A stretch of 64,000 nt of DNA from Porphyra umbilicalis (Eukaryota > Rhodophyta > Bangiophyceae > Bangiales > Bangiaceae). Numbering within the stretch: the stretch's first letter is position 1; each line of letters opens with the position of its first letter. Location of the stretch: assembly GCA_002049455.2 (NCBI GenBank), contig KV918939.1, forward strand, positions 62,001-126,000, read 5' to 3'. The translations under genes and the position numbers were made by a program. Of the stretch, positions 33,569-43,980 are shown one piece after another. The notes under the pieces were generated by a model. It was not told the DNA's origin, made no database searches, and worked only from the letters and a program-made list of their open reading frames with translations.

Positions 33569-35458
33569 ATGGCATCCTCTCCTGGCCCCCCGCCGCCGAC
33601 GAGTCCGTCCGCCCCCGACGACGAGGGTAACAACGAGTCAACGTCGAGCACAGCCTCCACCGCCTCCCTGGACGGCCTCCGCCCCGAGGACGTGGACAAG
33701 GGGTCCAGGCCCTTCCGTCGCATCGATAGCGACGATGTCGATCCGCCGGCCGGCCGCCGCGTGTCTGTCGCCGGCTCGGCGGCCACCGACCGGACGGCCC
33801 GCGACGGCCGCGGCGGCACCGACGGCGACGGTGGTGCGCGCACCACCGGCCGGTGGCGTCGCTCCTCTGCCGCCGGCGACCGGCGGTCCTCCGCGTCCCG
33901 CACGGACCGCCGCGAGGCGCGGCTGCTCGCGTCGAGCCGCGGGCGCGTGCGGGCGGCGCTGCTCGCGCGGGATCCCGGCGGGTACAAGCGGGCGCTCGCC
34001 GAGAAGCACGACCTCGAGGCGGTCTTTACGGGCTTGGCCAAACTTGGCGAAGCCGTGACGTCGGCGCGTGGGCGGGGGCTGGCGGACATTGCGTTTGTGC
34101 TCGACGAGGAGCGCCGCGACGTGCGGCGGGCGCTCGACGCGGCGCTCAGCGAGGCCGACGAGGACGTGGCGTTGACGGGCGTGGCGGCCGCCGGCAAGCG
34201 GATGGAAGAGGCGTTTGCCATTTGGGAGGGCTTTGAAGCCGAGGAGCGGACGGCCAAGGCGTCGGCGCACGCGGCGCTACCGTGGTACGCCCGCTGGGCA
34301 GACATGGACGGGGATGGGGAGGTGAGCTACCGGGAGAAGCGGCTGTGGATCACGCTCGGGCTCCTCGGCATTATCACCATCACGTGCGTGGTGCTCGTCG
34401 GCCTCTTGACGCGTGATTTCGTCCTTGACGTGCGGCATCCGCTGACGCATGCGCGCTTTGAAGACGTGACCGTCCTCGAGGTGCCCCGCCTCAGCTTTTG
34501 CGTCGAGGGGCCCGCCTTCTCCACCGCCCTCCGTGGCGACCGCACCTTTCCCGGGCCGGACCTCTTTAATGTCACCTATGTGCAGCTGCCGCCTGGGGAG
34601 GACGCGAAACAGCCGGGCAAGCAGGAATTCAAACCCATTGAGGAGGGCCTCATGCGCGAGTTGGAGAATGGGCCTCCCGACTGCTCTGACGCCCAAGGCC
34701 TCTTGTCGGCGACGGTTACGGGCATCACCTGCGTCTACTGCTACGAGCTCATCGCCGAGCAGCTCGAGCTCCACCGCGGCGTCTCCGTGGCGGAAAATGC
34801 GCGGCACAACGTGCAGGTGCACTTTCAGTCCTACGCTCCGTTCGCGCAGTGCATGGTCGCGCCGACCAACACCAACGACGAGAGTGTGGAGGACCTGCGA
34901 AAACTTATCAACACGACGACCGCGTTGGCGGGGCTGATCGACTCCCTAGCGCTGACCGCCGCGCCGACGGCCACGTCGCCCATCACCGCGGCGGCGGTGG
35001 CGGCCATGTCGTCCGAGGAGCTGTGCAACACCGCCTTCTTTTCGGGCTACTTTTACCCGACGCCCGCGGGGGAGGCGACCCCCCGGTATGTTTGGGACGG
35101 GTCCGCCTGGACCTTTGACACAAGCCGCATCCGCTTCTCCTCCGCCATCACAGAGCATGACCCGGGGGTGGACGTGCACGTGCTCGATAAGCTGGTGGTG
35201 GCGGATAACCGGGCGGCGCACGATCACGACTCGATTTCGGGGGTGCCGCTCGGCCGCGTCGCCGCCAACAGCCTCACGCAGATGCTGCTATCAAAACGCA
35301 CCATTGAACACGACATTCGCCGTGGCGCCGACATCCAGCGGGTCAACGAGGAGCAGTACGCCGCCAAGGTCGAATTTTACCCGCGCTTTGAGGCGCGCCA
35401 GCCCGGCTTGCAGTTTTTCCACCTGTCCCTCGCCTTCCTCTCCTACACCGTTGAGCAC
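33569..35458 (+). CDS. Two-helix membrane protein with EF-hand, N-terminal part (gene split by hAT-like element)
   Basis: 630 codons with no internal stop. Residues 1-130 are disordered. Residues 245-256 form a textbook EF-hand loop, DMDGDGEVSYRE, just before the first membrane helix (about 259-280, LWITLGLLGIITITCVVLV). A large presumed extracellular part with several Cys follows (LSFCVEGPAF, GITCVYCYE, ELCNTAFF). The frame meets UAG only because the element at 35459 begins TAGGG. After the element, at 36448, the same frame resumes with the second helix. Short cytosolic start, one helix, large loop, second helix is the layout of DEG/ENaC channels and P2X receptors. Possible calcium-sensing cation channel; inferred. 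Confidence 0.75.
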
Positions 35459-36439
35459 TAGGGTTGTGCAACACGCCCGGGGCGTGCTAAATTGCACGCC
35501 TGGGGCGTGCAATTTCACGTGTTTTGGGCGCGTCACGCCCTGCACGCCCAGAGTTTTAGGGGCGTGATTGGGGCGTGCTTGAAAAAAAACTACATAATTT
35601 CAAATGCGCTCTTGGTGCGCCAGTCCACCGAATATTTTTCGGTGCAGTTCCGTGCCACCTTCGTTACTTTTTCAGGGCGCGGTGTCTTACTGCTCCGTCG
35701 AGCGTCCACAAACAAGGTGGTCGACGCTATGAGGCGTGGGGACAATTTTTCCGTCGTGTGCCCACAAACAAGGTGCTCGACGCCATGATGCGCGGGCGCC
35801 ATCTGTGCGGGATGGGCACAGCAACGGCCACCTGCTGTCATCAGCCAGGGAGGACGCAGAGGGGCTCCTCGACACGGGCGCCAATGAGGACGTTGAATGC
35901 GACGCATCGCGCGCCAGCCATGACCAGGCCGATGGCAGTGATGGAGAGGGCGCCGGCGGCGAGCTACGCGCCTCCTGAACGAGGATGTCGCCCGATGCCA
36001 CGGCTGGCGCCGGCGTCCCTGGACAGGACGTTGGTCGTCCCGGCGACGAGGACGCCCCCGCGGTCGTGACCGAGAATGATTTGATGACCATCTGCTCTGG
36101 CTTTGTGCGCGGTGAGATGGGTGGGACTGCGGGCGGTGGGGCAGCCGGTGGAGGCCAGGCGAGCCGACGTCCCGTGATGCTGCAATGCATCCTTGACGCA
36201 GACTGGCAGAGGCCAAGAGAGTGTATCGCGTGTTTTCTGGCATTTTTGTGGTCCTTTGAAGCATCCAAATTGCAAGAATATTGGGTACTTTGAATCGCCT
36301 ATCAAGTAAGTGTCAAAACATGGGGGCTACATTAAGGGCGTGAAGAGGGGCGTGCCAATGTTGGAGGCGTGCAGAAGGGCGTGATTAGGCGTGCATCGCC
36401 CACCCCGCCACCCAAAAAGGGGCGTGATGCACAACCCTA
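35459..36439. mobile_element. hAT-like non-autonomous element, 981 bp
   Basis: Inverted ends TAGGGTTGTGCAACACGCC and TAGGGTTGTGCATCACGCC (as read from the right) differ at one base. The 8-bp target duplication TTGAGCAC lies at 35451-35458 and 36440-36447. Subterminal zones are packed with GGCGTG/CACGCC words. The interior has a repeated stretch around ACAAACAAGGTG but no transposase. TIR form and 8-bp duplication fit the hAT superfamily. Confidence 0.93.
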
Positions 36440-36447
36440 TTGAGCAC

Positions 36448-36995
36448 TACTCGAGCCGCTCGACTTACACGGTGCCGCAATTCTTGGAGCAGGTAATTGG
36501 CTATGCGGGCAACTTCCTCGGCATGTCGGTATTTACCTTTGTCGTGGCGCCGCTGCTCTTTTTCCTCGGCCGCCGTGACGCGGCGCGCTCCGTGTCGGCC
36601 GCGGCGGCGGTCGCCGCCGCCGACGCCGAGGCGGGCGACGCGGGCGCGTCGGGGGGAATCACCGCCGGGGCGCGCGGCGGCGGCGGTGGCCCCGGCTCGT
36701 CGGGCGACCCAGGCGCCATGGCGATGCTCGTGCGCATGTCCCCCCGCACGAGCGCCGTCGGGGTGCTCTCCCGGGAACACCACGCGCCGGGCCGAGGGCA
36801 GGGGAGGGGGGAGCAGGCCGCCTTTTGGCGCCCGCGGGAGATGAGCGGTTGGTCCCTGCCGACGTTTCTGCGGCCGCGGGAGGAGGGGGGGGGGGGGGGG
36901 GGGGTCGGCGCCCCGGCCGGGGGGGGGACGCCTCGCGCCGCGGCAACGCGTCTGTGTCGTGGGACACGATCGAGCGGGTGGACAGTGGCGCCTAG
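36448..36995 (+). CDS. Two-helix membrane protein, C-terminal part
   Basis: Continues codon for codon from 35458 once the element and one duplication copy are removed. Y631 begins a stretch leading to QFLEQVIGYAGNFLGMSVFT, then a hydrophobic helix (about 653-672) and a basic stop-transfer. G655-M-S657 sits where DEG/ENaC channels have their G/S-x-S selectivity filter. A Gly/Ala-rich tail follows. G-runs at about 36885-36927 shift the frame; the best tail reading (SRRGNASVSWDTIERVDSGA) ends in UAG at 36993-36995. The exact C-terminus is therefore uncertain. Confidence 0.6.
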
Positions 36996-37909
36996 CGCTG
37001 CGCGGGGGGGGGGTGGGTGGACGGAAACAACGGAGGGGGGGGGGGGGGCAAGTGTGGCGGTGGCTGCGGCGGCGGCGACGGTAGCCGGCGCGGCGCGGGG
37101 ACACTGCGCGGGATGCTGTGAGCCCAGAGCACGGGGGCGAGGCCTTGATCGTGCGATCATCCGTGCGTGCGGTGCGCGGTGCCGGAATCGATGAATGGCT
37201 ACGGGCCTGTTTCGCGTCGATGGTACGGGCGGACCGTGGCGGCCGTCGCGCGAGTGGCGCCCCGCCCGACCGCCGCCCCGGCCGCAACGGCAGGCCGCAC
37301 GACAGTGAGAGGCACACCGTGGCCTGTTTGCAGCAGACAGCATCCGTCCTGCGCGGAGGCGCACGACGTTGTGTGCCGTCGGGCTCGACGGCCGCGCGAG
37401 CGGACGGGGGCTTGGTCGCCGATGTGAGGGCGATCACCCGCGACAGGGTGTGGAAAGAGCGCGAAGCAGGCCGCAGAGCGCGTCACACCGCCGCGGAGGG
37501 TGCGACCGACCCGGACGTGGCGGGGTCACGCGGGCCACGCCCAACTGCCGCCGTGAGTGGGCACACGGCGGCGCGCCGACCGCCCGCAACTCCGCCCCCG
37601 CCGCCGACACGGCGATGCGAGGGCGTGTGCCCTCGTGCACGCGCGCGGCGCACACGCTGGCAGTCGTTGGCACGCCGGCACCCACCCGGAGCCGGTCGGC
37701 TGTTGCGACGGCGGCGGCCGCCACCCCGTCGACGGCCGCCCCCGCGCCGCCAACGGCCGACGCCCCAGCCGCCGCCACGGCGTCGCCCGCCGCCAGCAGC
37801 GGCACGCGCTCGGTTCGAACGGCGCTCGCCGCCGCCGCCGCCGCCGCTGCCGCCGCTGCCGGCCGTCGGTGCCGTCACGCCCCACCGCCGCCCCGTCGGC
37901 CGCCGACGC
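36996..37909. other. Intergenic, very GC-rich
   Basis: Long Arg/Pro/Ala-rich frames occur on both strands without any domain; judged composition artefacts. Confidence 0.4.
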
Positions 37910-39290
37910 CCCTATGGGAACAGAACCAGGATAAAACCGGGATATTGCCAGGATGTGGCAGGATCTGAGGACTTCGCCATGAGAAGGGAGGCCTCTCCCA
38001 CTGAGGCTTGTGCTTACAGATACACTATGCTTGCCAGAAGGGCTCCACGCCACCTTCCGGAATTGCATGACAGCAACGAAGAGTTTCCGACCACTTGATT
38101 GGTCAGATGAACCGACTCGGGTGCTCCTGACCAGCAGCCCAAGGACTTGGCATGTCGGGGTCATCGTCGCAACGGCTCGTCGACCACCCGCCATCGTCGT
38201 CGCCGTGCTGTCGTCGTATGTGCACGATACTGCTTGACTCGCCTATCCGCTCTGTGTTCTTTAGCAGGTATGGCCTCATGTCTCTTGTTTCGAAGGTGAC
38301 AACGAGGGTTTGCAGTGGTCCGCCCCGGTGTCCTGCTTCTCGGGTTGGCCTGGAGGTGCGTGACATATCTCTCCCCCCTCCCATGCCCGTCGATTCTCTG
38401 CTCCCTCTCTTCCTGTGTGCTTTCCATTTGTTATCACTCATCCTGTGTGCTTTCTCTGTGTTATCTCTCTTCCTGTTTGCTTTCTTTTTGTTTTGCTAGC
38501 GAACCACCAACCTTCTCACACGTTTGGCCGCGCGTGGAGCTGAGTCCCTGTTTGCGGAAGCGGGGAGGGGGGTTGTGTTATTGGGGCTTTTTGCACGATG
38601 GGGATGGATGGAATTCGTCTGTGTTCTTGCGTTGCAATAGTGGCGCTCGGATCGTGGTGTGATGCCCATTCTTCCGGCGAGCTGTATGTTCTCTCGTGAC
38701 CTTCGTGACTGCGTTGCTCTGCTCCTGTCTGCCGCGTTGCTCAGCTCGTCTCTGCTCCTCTGCTTGCTTATCTGGCTGCCTTATGTCGTGCGCCTCCTTT
38801 TGCTTGTAGTGTGCAAGTTGGAGGGGTGAGGAGTGAGAGAGGGGGTGTGTTGGCCGCGGTTTGTGGGAGGCGAGTGGACGGTGTCATGTCGTGTGCGGCT
38901 CTTTTGCGGGGCCATACGTTGGCGCTGAGTGGTGCTGGGTGAGTGCCTTAACCTCCTGGACTTGGGCGACGTCATCGCGCATGGGTTCGCCGAGATGGCG
39001 GTCGTCATGGCGGCCGTCTTTTTCCCACTTCTTTTTTCCCGTTGGGAAGAAGACGGCCACGAGCGTCTGTAGTGTCAAATCAGTATTACTACAATTCACA
39101 TGCTGGCATGAAATTGCTGTAATGTAGCCGGCCGCGCTCAGGCACCCGGCTGCTGTCGGCGGCCCGTGAGGGCGATTGTGAGCCAATCAAAGTCCAGCCG
39201 ATCCCGGTTTTATCCTGGTCTTGCCCCTGCCCAGGGCCGATGAGCCTGCGATGGCGATCCCGGTTTTATCCCGGTTCTGTTCCCATAGGG
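37910..39290. mobile_element. DNA element with CCCTATGGG inverted ends
   Basis: The ends are inverted copies of a 34-bp sequence starting CCCTATGGGAACAGAACC, with one mismatch. The trinucleotide CGC lies just outside both (37907-37909 and 39291-39293), a possible 3-bp target duplication. GGATAAAACCGGGAT is repeated again inside the right end near 39210. Interior 38400-38500 has three copies of a CTGTGTGCTTTC-type 30-bp repeat. No transposase seen. Superfamily unknown; 3-bp duplications occur in CACTA and Harbinger groups. Confidence 0.7.
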
Positions 39291-39854
39291 CGCTCACGGC
39301 GGGCGCCGTCGCACACGCCACGGCCGAGGATGGCCGCTGCGGCGTCGCGGGGGGGGGGAGCGCTGGCGCGCGCGGAGCGCGCCGCCGCCGTCTGAGTGGC
39401 GGCCGCATAGCCGCCTGTCGACGCAGGCGCGGCGCGCGGGGCTATCGCGCGGGTGGGGAGCGCCGCCCGCCGCTGCCCGACCGGTCGCCGCGGCCACCTC
39501 TGCCGGCGACGGGAGGGGTGACGACACGTGGACGGGCGGAGAAGGAGACCACCAGCACCCAAAGGAGGAGACGGGAGGGAGCATGGAGAAATATACAGGC
39601 GTGTCGGGGGCAGGGCTACGGAAACAAACTGGGGGCACGCCACGTCCACCAAGAAACACGCCGTCCAACCTCCCCCCTCGCCGAAATACACAGTGGAGCG
39701 GATGGTAGTGCAAATCCGGCCATCCATTGGTGTAGATTCGTGATTCTGGCCATCTATTGGCCCTTATTCGTGCTGTCAGGTTGACGTTCAATGTGAAGGG
39801 CTTCCGAGCCAGATCTGGCACGAAAATAACGCGGCGGCTCTCGCGTACAGCGCC
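39291..39854. other. Intergenic
   Basis: GC-rich then neutral sequence. No gene recognised. Confidence 0.4.
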
Positions 39855-40385
39855 CAGGGTTGCAAGTTTACGGTGTACTCATCGGCTGAAGGTTTCATTT
39901 CAGTATAATTATAGAAAGGCTGACAGTGTAGTTTTAGTAAGCATTTATGGAAGACTTATGCCCACCACGTTCCAACATATATAAAACTTCATTCCGACAG
40001 TTTCGCCTGGCGATCTACCTCGTCACCGGCAATGGCGCGAGCTTACGGTGGCGCTGGGGGCAATGCCAGGCAGCCGTTTCGCGGGGGGGGGAGCTGCAGG
40101 CAATACCAGGCAGCCATTTCGCTGGGGGGGCGGCGCTGCGGGCAGTGCCAGGCAGTCATTTCCCGGGGGGCGGCGGCACTGGCTGTGTCGCCAGAGCGCG
40201 TTGTGGCTGGAGCCGAATGTTCAATTACAGTATTTAAATGAAACTTTACATGAGTAAATGGAAAGCGACTACCAACACGTGGTGCACACGTTGCATAATT
40301 ATAGTCTGCCGATTCATGGTTTGCATTAATACAGTGAAAATTTCAGGTGTATTAATCCGACTATAATTATCCCCTCTCAACCCTG
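39855..40385. mobile_element. hAT-like non-autonomous element, 531 bp
   Basis: Ends CAGGGTTGCAAG and the complement of CAGGGTTGAGAG. Perfect 8-bp target duplication ACAGCGCC at 39847-39854 and 40386-40393. It contains TATAATTATAG words near both ends and three imperfect 60-bp tandem units with CAGGCAGCCATTTCGC at about 40057-40180. No coding sequence. Confidence 0.88.
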
Positions 40386-40468
40386 ACAGCGCCCCCCCCC
40401 ACGGCCGCCGCTCCGAATTGATGCCAGTAAGGCAATCGGGCCTGCAGTACATGAAATTTAGCCTAGTA

Positions 40469-40492
40469 TGGCGCTTCCCCCTTTTCTGATGG
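40469..40492 (+). repeat. Left terminal inverted repeat of the giant element
   Basis: 24 bp, perfect match in inverted orientation to 52235-52258. It borders TA. Confidence 0.88.
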
Positions 40493-40726
40493 CGATCGCT
40501 TTTTTGGTTACAGTGAGGAGGGGTAGTCGCCTTTTTTTTTTTCTAGCCCAATTGACCAATGGCATGCCTGGAGCGCTGGTCCGCCGTTGACTCAGCAGAC
40601 AGCTCGAACGCACGAGTTGGTGCAAGCCTCCATCACCAAATCCGCACACTACAGGACCCGAATCTCCCATTTTCTCGCGCAGTGTCGTGCTCGCGCTCGT
40701 CCTCGTCGGCGCCGAAACAGTCGCGA

Positions 40727-41380
40727 CGTCCTCGTCGGCGGCAACGCGCTGGTGCTGGTGGTGTGCGGCAACGTGCTCGTGTTTGTGTCGGGCCTGTGCG
40801 TCGTCCTCGTCGGCAGCAGCGCGCTGGTGTTGGTGCACGGCAAGGCGCTCGTGCTCGTGTCGGGCTTGTGCGTCGTCCTCTTCGGCGGCGACGCGCTGGT
40901 GGTGGTGCACGTCAACGTGCTTGTGCTCGTGTGTGGCACGGACGGCGTCCACGTCGGGGGCGACGTGCTTGTGCTGGTGGTGCACGGCAAGGTGCTCGTG
41001 TTTGTGTCGGGCTTCCGCGTCGTCCTCGTCGGCGGCGACGCGGTGGTGGTGGTGCACGTGAACGTGCTCGTGCTCGTGTGCGGCACAGACGGCGTCCACG
41101 TCGGGGGCGACGTGCTGGTGCTGGTGGTGCACGGCAAGGTGCTCGTGTTTGTGTCGGGCTTCCGCGTCGTCGTCGTCGGCGGCGACGCGGTGGTGGTGGT
41201 GCACGTTAACGTGCTCGTGCTCGTGTGCGGCACGGACGGCGTCCACGTCGGGGGCGACGTGCTGGTGCTGGTGGTGCACGGCAAGGTGCTCGTGTTTGTG
41301 TCGGGCTTGCGCGTCGTCCTCGTCGGCGGCGACGCGGTGGTGGTTCACGACAACGTGCTCGTGCTCGTGTCGGGCAAGAA
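40727..41380. repeat. 147-bp-period minisatellite array
   Basis: Units begin near 41012, 41159 and 41306 at exactly 147-bp spacing, preceded by shorter and more diverged half-units. In the plus frame joined to the transposase it reads as Val/Leu/Gly repeats (GGDVLVLVVHGKVLVFVSG). In a minus frame (41348-40458, 296 codons) it reads as His/Asp/Glu-rich repeats (ARHKHEHLAVHHQHQHV). Neither reading looks like a globular protein. Confidence 0.85.
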
Positions 41381-41390
41381 ACGGGGCAGG

Positions 41391-42431
41391 ATGTATGTTC
41401 CGGCTCTACGGTATGCAGCATTGGCGATGGTGCACCACGGGGTTCCGAGGCAAACCATCACGGCTGTTATCGGAGTCCGTTCCGCACAACTTGAGCGGTG
41501 GCTAAGGTATTGGAGGAGGAGCGAAAGCGTGTGGCGAGTTCCAGAGCGGCAAAACCGTCACGAAGACTCCTGTTGGGAGAATGATACGCTGCTGCGAGCG
41601 ATCATCGCGCTGGTCCAGGAACATCCACTAGCACTGCTGAAAGAGCACACTGCCATGATGACGGCCATGCGTGCGCTGCCATCGGGGGAGTTTGCTCATT
41701 TGCGTGTTTCGAGGAGCACGGTGGACCGTGTGCTTCGACGGCTCGGCTTCACTCGGAAGGTCATCATTCGCTTGTATCGAGCGGCCAACCGGGAGCGTCG
41801 CCGTGAGCATGCTGTGCTACGTCAGATGGACGGTAGCGGCTGCCTCGTATCCGTGGACGAAACCCATACGGACGGCCGTGACGTCCTCCGCAGGTACGGG
41901 TGGGCGCTGAGACAAGAGCGTGTTGACATGCTCGACATCAGCCCTCGGCACGTCGAGCGCGTGAGCACGACAATGGCGGTGTCGTCAGACGGGCGCATCC
42001 TCGGCTTGCACTCGGTCACATGTGAGCGGGCTCTGACCAGTAACGACTGGCGCCTGTTCTTGGGCCGTGTCATCCAAAAGATGGGCCGGTACACACCTGG
42101 GGTCCCTTGGGACCTACAAGCCCCGGCCTGTGTCTTGCTTTTTGACAATGCGCCAATCCACGACGCTGCTGGCGACGCCTTCTTGGAGAACAATGGCATC
42201 CCGTTCATCCGTCTACCCCCCTACTCTCCCGACTTGCAGCCCATCGAGGGTGTGTTCAACGACTTGAAAGTCATCGTTCGGAACCTGGTGTACTTCAACC
42301 CTCACTTCCTCGAAGACGGCGTTCGTTTGCAGGCGCTGGCGGCAAGCCTCATCACGCGACGACAGATAGTAGGGCAGTTTTCTAGAGTCGAAGTCAAACT
42401 GGCGCGTGTAGCGACCGGGCAGTGCTTCTAA
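41391..42431 (+). CDS. IS630/Tc1-type DDE transposase
   Basis: 346 residues from 41391, the usual size for the family, ending in UAA. The frame is open upstream to 40587 through the repeat array; the inner start is preferred because homology begins there. Seen: a first helix-turn-helix (HGVPRQTITAVIGVRSAQLE), a second (LRVSRSTVDRVLRRLGFTRK), catalytic D in LVSVDETHTD, catalytic D in LLFDNAPIHD, and E in PPYSPDLQPIEGVF. 33 residues separate the second D and the E. It cuts and rejoins DNA at TA sites and presumably moves the 11.8-kb element. No frame damage is seen, so it may be active. Confidence 0.92.
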   Translation: MYVPALRYAALAMVHHGVPRQTITAVIGVRSAQLERWLRYWRRSESVWRVPERQNRHEDSCWENDTLLRAIIALVQEHPLALLKEHTAMMTAMRALPSGEFAHLRVSRSTVDRVLRRLGFTRKVIIRLYRAANRERRREHAVLRQMDGSGCLVSVDETHTDGRDVLRRYGWALRQERVDMLDISPRHVERVSTTMAVSSDGRILGLHSVTCERALTSNDWRLFLGRVIQKMGRYTPGVPWDLQAPACVLLFDNAPIHDAAGDAFLENNGIPFIRLPPYSPDLQPIEGVFNDLKVIVRNLVYFNPHFLEDGVRLQALAASLITRRQIVGQFSRVEVKLARVATGQCF

Positions 42432-43980
42432 AGCTGATGACATCCTCCAAACTGGGATGACCTCGTCGAAACAGAAACGCAGACACCTCATGCACACGAA
42501 CACGTCCTGTCAGGCGCGTCTTGGATGTGAAACCAATGCAGAATAGGGTGAGCCAGCGGATGCCTCTGGCACAAAAGCGGTACGGGTGGCGGCGCACTCC
42601 ACCATTCCCGAGTATGACTGCCCTGCAGCGTCTCCCGCCGGGCGCCTGCGAAGGAAATAGTGGTTGCCTTGTGCGACGCAACAGGTGCTCCCGGCGAAGC
42701 CTGCCATCTGAGACTTCGCCAAGGAGCTGCCGACGGTGGTGGGCGGAGCCTGCTGATGCATGCGAAAAACTTACATATGGCACTCTTTCGGAATAGAAAT
42801 TCCCGCACCATCGACGCCGAAGCTTCGACTCGAAAGTCGAGTTTATTTCAACTCTTTGATATCGGTCAACGAAGAAGCTTATTCGAGATTGGTAGAAGTC
42901 GACGCTATCGGGATCCGTCGACAACATCTCTGCGTCCTTCGTTGCTGAAGGCAGCTTGAAGAGACATCGCTACATCATTTGGGCACCAGTGTCTTTGCAT
43001 GGTACACAGTCGGTGCTTCTTTCAGCTAGAAAAGGGACAGGACGCAGGATAAGCTGCAGTGCTGGCCATGTGGTGGCCGGTGCATCGGCAACTGGCCAGT
43101 GAGGTGCTTAGGAGCCGTTGTAGTGCATGTTCGTGTCCTTCAGATGAACATGACCAACATGCTTTGGTTACATTGGCCGCGGAGACGAGGGATTACTCCC
43201 ATGTCAGTGCCACGGTGACCTTTTCTGCTTCTCCTTGTAGAGGAGGTTCAGAGCGCGGGGTGGCTCTGATGCGCACCACATTGGTGGCCCTCTAGGTTTC
43301 CATCACCCGAGAGGTCCCGGACATGGCAGCCCGGTCTGATGTTCGCTGCATTAGAAACGCGCGCCGTGCCAGCAGATATAATCGCTGCTCTAAGGTGTTC
43401 GTGTGTCTCTGGAAGCATAAATCTAGTTGGTGGAGCGGGTCGAGCGTGGCGCCGTGGGGGTCTGTGCAAACGCTATGACTCTGCCCGATGTTCGAAGCAC
43501 CATCCGAGGTCCAGTGGCAGGAGATGCGCGCGCGACGCGCGGCGCGCCGCAAGGACTCTGGCAGCGTAGTAGTGACAGCGGAGCGCGGACTCCTGCCACA
43601 GATGCACCTCGGCAGTGAGACACTATAATAACTTCGTGACCTGAGCGCAGGGCAGGCACAGCGGGGTTGCCATCTCACAGCTGAGCGGCTGCCACCGAGT
43701 GCAAGCGAGTGCGTCAGCATTGCAACACAAACCACGACGCACGTACTGCCAGACAGTAAATACAACAGCTACGCCTTGCAATACTTGTCTCAGACGCTTC
43801 TCATTGGTCCACGCCCCTATCTCGCAGAACACTCGGTCGCGGCATTGACGCGATTTGAGGAATCTATCGACGAAGTAATGAGGTCATGTCACCCACTGAG
43901 GTGCCTCGGGGGGAACCGGTCAGCTGTCGGCATCTCATGCTGACATCTCGCTGCGGTGGATGCCGTCTCGCCTCACCACC
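42432..43980. other. Non-coding stretch inside the giant element
   Basis: Lies between the transposase stop and the E(z) start. It probably holds the E(z) promoter. No gene recognised; 42820-42860 has a small TTCGACTCGAAAGTCGAG inverted repeat. Confidence 0.4.

Noticed and set aside
35492-35788. Reading frame of about 98 codons inside the hAT-like element at 35459
   Set aside because: No transposase motif. It overlaps subterminal repeats and is too short.
37118-38098. 326-codon plus-strand frame
   Set aside because: Arg/Pro repeats without a domain, and it runs across the boundary of the element at 37910.
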